Source: Calonectria ilicicola (Eukaryota > Ascomycota > Sordariomycetes > Hypocreales > Nectriaceae). From it: a stretch of 64,000 nucleotides of DNA. Both the position numbers and the translations under genes were made by a program. Below, piece by piece: positions 60,339-64,000 of the stretch (position 1 is its first letter; each line of letters starts with the position of its first letter). Where the stretch lies: contig CP085829.1 of NCBI GenBank assembly GCA_020809705.1, positions 2,232,001 to 2,296,000 on the forward strand. Reading direction: 5' to 3'. The notes under the pieces were generated by a model. The model was given only the letters and a program-made list of their open reading frames with translations. It was not told the origin of the DNA and did no database searches.

Positions 60339-61984
60339 TGCTATGTCTAGGCTTGGAATGTTGAGATTGTCGTGGGGGTTGCTGATTGCTTGTAAGCGGC
60401 GCAGCAGGTTGCGACTGTGCGAAAAAAAAGATGTCAATATCAATCGATCCCGGTCTGCGCTAGATCGATGTGAAATTGGACAATGGCTAGATGCCAAGAC
60501 CCAGGCACCTCGAATGCAAGATGGGAAATCCGAAGGTTTCTCCGATTGGGAGGTTGGAGGCTGAAGTTGGAGAAAAGGAGGGGGGTTGACAGGAGATGGT
60601 GCAAGCGGGTCACGGCCGGGTTGCTCCTTCTGTTGCATGCCATGCAAATTTGCAGGCCTCGTGACCAGCCCACAGGGACGAGACTATGTCTGGGATGGAT
60701 CTATCATTTCTTTTTCCCTTTCCCCCTTTTCTTTTTATAGAGTGGGAATGGAAAAAAAGAATGGAGAGCCGCAAGTGAATCATTGTTCTTAGGGCTAGAT
60801 CTGATGGGTCGCTGGTTCAAGCGTCAACAGGCCTCGGAACTAGAACGAACTGGACTAGCCGTGCATCAAGCAGTTCGGTCTATCATTGTGCCTAGATACA
60901 TGCCTCCCTGGCCACCCATCTCTCAGCAGGGGCCGGGGTTGGTCGATAAATAGAACCGGAAGCGAGATAAAAAGCAGATTTGGCCCATGCTGCCGGGTGT
61001 CGTATGCCGGAAGTATGTATATTCACAGCAGCATCTTGGCCGTCAACTGCAGTCTCCCTCCTCCCCCAAATGCGCATTTCGCAGGCTTTGGGGGTCGAAT
61101 TGGGGGCAGCGGCCCCCATTGTCTGAGAGCCCCGCAGATTGTCCACCAACGAGTGTGGACACGCAATTGGCTAGCGATCGGCACGGCACAGGTTGAGATT
61201 GGATTGGAGCGCAGAGAGGTCTGTCTAGTCTGGGTCGTCAACATTGAGTCCACGACGGCGCAGGCCCGCGCTGACAGACTCGTCAACGTAAAACCGGGGT
61301 TGGCCGGGGCTCCGCACACTGCCGTCCTCCGTGTGACCTGCAGTTGGGGTTGCGACCCACTCTGCGCCCGGCCAAAAGTCAATCCCCGATCTGAAAATCC
61401 TAACATGCCTTTGCGTGCGCGCGTGAGCGTATTCGGTGTCGCAAGTCACAATCGCAATTCGGCCAGCGGCAGCGGACGGCATTCCCCATTCGCTATTCCC
61501 CTTTCCACTTACTCTCCCCCTAGGCGCCCGCTACCCGTCCCCCTCCACTCGCGTCTCAGTCTTCTTCGGGAGCCGACGTCGCAAGCACATGTCAGCCCCT
61601 CTGCGTCTGCCGTTGAGGCTTGCAAGACCTCATCTGCCTCTGACCCTCCCCCACTCTCTTTGCCTCTGCCGTCGCCCAAAACATATATTTCATGCCTCTT
61701 CTCGACGCCTCCTGAACCCTCTTTCCCCATCTTCTCTGTCTTCCTCTTCCTCGTCTTCTTCTATCCATACTTTGCGCCTGTGTGCAGCTCTACCTCCACC
61801 TCAACGCCGATCTATATACGCCCACCCCCTAAACTCTTTGCGCCTTCAACGTTTCTACACGACCCAATCCTCTGTGCAAAAGCGCCCACCCACATTCCTC
61901 CTTTTACGTTCCTGCTAGGGACGGCTCCCTTGCCGCGATAGTGTAAAAAGCCAACGGCTTTCTTCAACTGTGTCGCGCGCAAGG
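60339..61984. other. divergent intergenic region, 1.6 kb
   Basis: Promoters of the unrecognised gene and of glycerol kinase. The right 450 bases (61490-61930) are strongly CT-rich and look like the GUT1 leader. A 1-kb open frame on the plus strand (60886-61941) crosses this pyrimidine-rich DNA but has no protein-like composition. Confidence 0.5.
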
Positions 61985-63831
61985 ATGGATTTCACTACCA
62001 GCACTTCTCCCGCTTCCACACTCCCATTCAAACGGGAACTCGAACATGTCGAGGTGGCGCATGTTGAGGTAGCCCCTGTGGTCGCCGATAAGAAGCCTCG
62101 CACTGCCGAGGTGTTATTAGAAGAGCAACTCCCTGACGGAATCACTGAGACCGAAGAAGAAAAGCAAAAGCATTGGTTTGTCGGCAGCATCGATCAAGGC
62201 ACAACATCAACACGCTTCCTAATCTTCAACGGTCTTGGAGAGCCGGTCGCAAGCCACCAAATTGAATTTCAGAACAAGTACCCCCATTCGGGGTAAGTTG
62301 GCATCCCATTGACTCAGTTGTTTTGCATCTAACCGTGTTTCTAGATGGCATGAGCACGACCCCCTGGAGCTACTCGAGTCCGTTGAGACATGCATTGAAA
62401 AAGCCGTCGAGAAGTTCTTAGCACAGGGCTACCCAGTGTCCAAAATCCGGTCAATTGGAATCACCAACCAACGAGAAACCACCGTTCTGTGGGATAAAAA
62501 CACCGGCGAGCCTCTGTACAACGCTGTTGTTTGGCCCGACACCCGTACTACCGCTCTGGTCCGAGATCTGAAGAGTCGTCCTGGAGCCGACAAGCTTCAG
62601 GAAATCTGCGGTCTCCCCCTCTCTACCTACCCCTCCAGTGTCAAGCTTCTGTGGGTCTTGCAAAATGTTGACTCTGTTCGAAAGGCCTATGACGAAGGAC
62701 GTCTCTCGTTTGGAACAGTTGACTCATGGCTTATCTACCGTCTCAACGGTGGTCAGGAACGTCAGGGTGGACCCATCTACGTCACCGATTCGACAAATGC
62801 CAGTCGCACCATGTTCATGAACCTGAAGACGCTGGACTACGATGACTCCCTTCTCGAGTTCTTCGAGATTGACCGCAACAAGCTTGGTTTGCCCAAGATT
62901 GTACCATCTTCTCACGCGACTGCTTTTGGCTCGCTGGCTCGTGGTTGTCTTAAAGGAACACCCATCGCAGGATGCTTGGGCGATCAGTCCTCCGCTCTCG
63001 TGGGTCAATGTGGGTTCAGTCCCGGACAGGCCAAGAATACTTACGGAACCGGTTGCTTCCTGCTTTATAATGTGGGTAATGAACCCGTCATCTCAAAGAC
63101 TGGCTTACTCGCCACTGTCGCATACGACTTTGGTCAAGGTCGCAAACCTGTCTATGCACTAGAGGGTAGCATTGCCGTGGCGGGTTCGGGTGTCAAATTC
63201 CTCCAGAATAATCTGTCGATAATCAAGGAGTCTGCCGAAGTAGACGCTCTCGCCAACACGGTTCCTGACAATGGCGGAGTCGTCTTTGTTACCGCATTCA
63301 GTGGTCTTTTTGCACCGTATTGGATTGATGATGCCAAGGGCACTCTTTGTATGTTTATCTGCCCCTTTTGTTCATATTCAAGTCACAAGAAAACTAACAG
63401 AATTCGTAGTTGGTGTCACTCAGCATACGGAGAAGGGACATATTGTTCGAGCAACACTAGAGGCAACCTGCCACCAGACAGCAGCAATCTTAGACGCCAT
63501 GGCTGCTGATTCGGGACATGCGTTGGAGAAGTTGGCTGTCGATGGCGGCTTATCCAACTCCGATTTGTGCATGCAGACACAGGCCGACCTAAGTGGTATT
63601 CCTGTTGACCGTCCCGCGATGCGTGAAACCACTGCCTTGGGTGCTGCCATTGCGGCTGGACTAGCTACGGGTGTTTGGAACGAGTTGGACGAGCTCGTGC
63701 ACGTCAACAGCAAGGGACGCAAGGTGTTCCAGCCTCAACTCGGATTAAACGACCGCAGAAAGAAGCGTAGAAGATGGGAGCGGGCAGTGGAGATGAGCAG
63801 GGGATGGGTCAGAGATGACGATGACGAGTGA
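61985..63831 (+). CDS. gut1: glycerol kinase (FGGY family)
   Basis: Exons are 61985-62292, 62345-63348 and 63410-63831; 577 aa. It phosphorylates glycerol to glycerol-3-phosphate, the first step of glycerol use. SIDQGTTSTRF (Asp70) is the ATP-binding start of the FGGY fold. ITNQRETTVLW, VVWPDTRT, STNASRTMFMNL, NTYGTGCFLLYN and GGVVFVTAFSGLFAPYWIDD follow, then DGGLSNSDLCMQ-like second-lobe motifs. The residues before the domain form an acidic 62-residue extension with a VEVAHVEVAP repeat. The C-terminus is basic, then acidic (RKKRRRW...DDDDE). Both introns are short (52 and 61 bases) with CTAAC branch points. The start at 61985 is the first ATG after the CT-rich leader that keeps the extension; an in-frame codon further upstream is not ATG. 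Confidence 0.95.
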
Positions 63832-64000
63832 AGGGGATGATGAGTAATGAGTTATGAGGGGTAGTGGAGTTCACGAAGCCGCCTGCTGGTGTACGATATG
63901 TGCGAAAATACGGATTTTAATGGCATAAAAGGCGATGAACGAATTTCTTGCAAGACATTGGGACAATTGGATATAGGACAACACACATGTGGACGAGACC
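63832..64000. other. 3' flank of GUT1
   Basis: The 169 bases after the glycerol kinase stop codon. AT-rich stretches near 63910-63960 may carry polyadenylation signals. Nothing else seen. Confidence 0.5.

Noticed and set aside
60886..61941. 351-codon plus-strand open frame upstream of GUT1
   Set aside because: It runs through CT-rich leader sequence, has a Pro/Ser/Phe composition typical of pyrimidine tracts, no domain, and ends just before the kinase start.

Overview
The window reads as nuclear DNA of a filamentous ascomycete, most likely a sordariomycete and possibly one of the Hypocreales (inference). Protein genes are broken by short introns of about 50-110 bases with GT..AG ends and CTAAC/CTGAC branch points. 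Family content (Zn2Cys6 regulator, NmrA-like protein, GH76 Dfg5/Dcw1 protein, Yvc1, Doa4 with a rhodanese domain, Vps27) and a tRNA-Phe(GAA) with a 20-base intron agree. No transposon, CRISPR array or rRNA was recognised. Exon joins were worked out by hand from splice motifs, codon phase and family similarity; every model closes in frame.

Layout: 1-6848 is a gene desert with homopolymers and G/A-rich and TG microsatellites. 6849-9014 (minus) holds an RNPS1-like SR/RRM splicing factor and a tiny membrane protein. 11466-13392 (minus) holds a mitochondrial acetylglutamate kinase derived from the bifunctional ARG5,6 polyprotein; its reductase half is missing except for a short out-of-frame relic. 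15661-16541 (minus) is a synaptobrevin. 20208-22500 is a GH76 cell-wall protein. 23133-25743 is a divergent NmrA-like/Zn2Cys6 pair, followed by tRNA-Phe and a membrane-anchored nucleotide pyrophosphatase (26612-29034).

30400-34677 encodes a Uls1/Ris1-type SWI2/SNF2-RING translocase with a possible second start. MED17 (35577-37630) and the vacuolar TRP channel Yvc1 (38174-40423) lie on the minus strand. A 5-kb desert with an AT-rich island follows, then acyl-CoA synthetase Faa1 (45566-47867). DOA4 (49048-52235, minus) and VPS27 (53434-55925, plus), both acting in ubiquitin-dependent endosomal sorting, are divergent from a shared 1.2-kb promoter region. The right end carries a histidine phosphatase, an unrecognised gene whose frame is cut by one TAG stop but continues open for 75 codons, and glycerol kinase Gut1.

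The points most worth checking are the TAG stop at 59131-59133 (a TAG-to-TGG A-to-I RNA-editing candidate, or a fresh pseudogene), the reductase-less ARG5,6 with its deletion scar, and the alternative N-termini of the Uls1-like gene.
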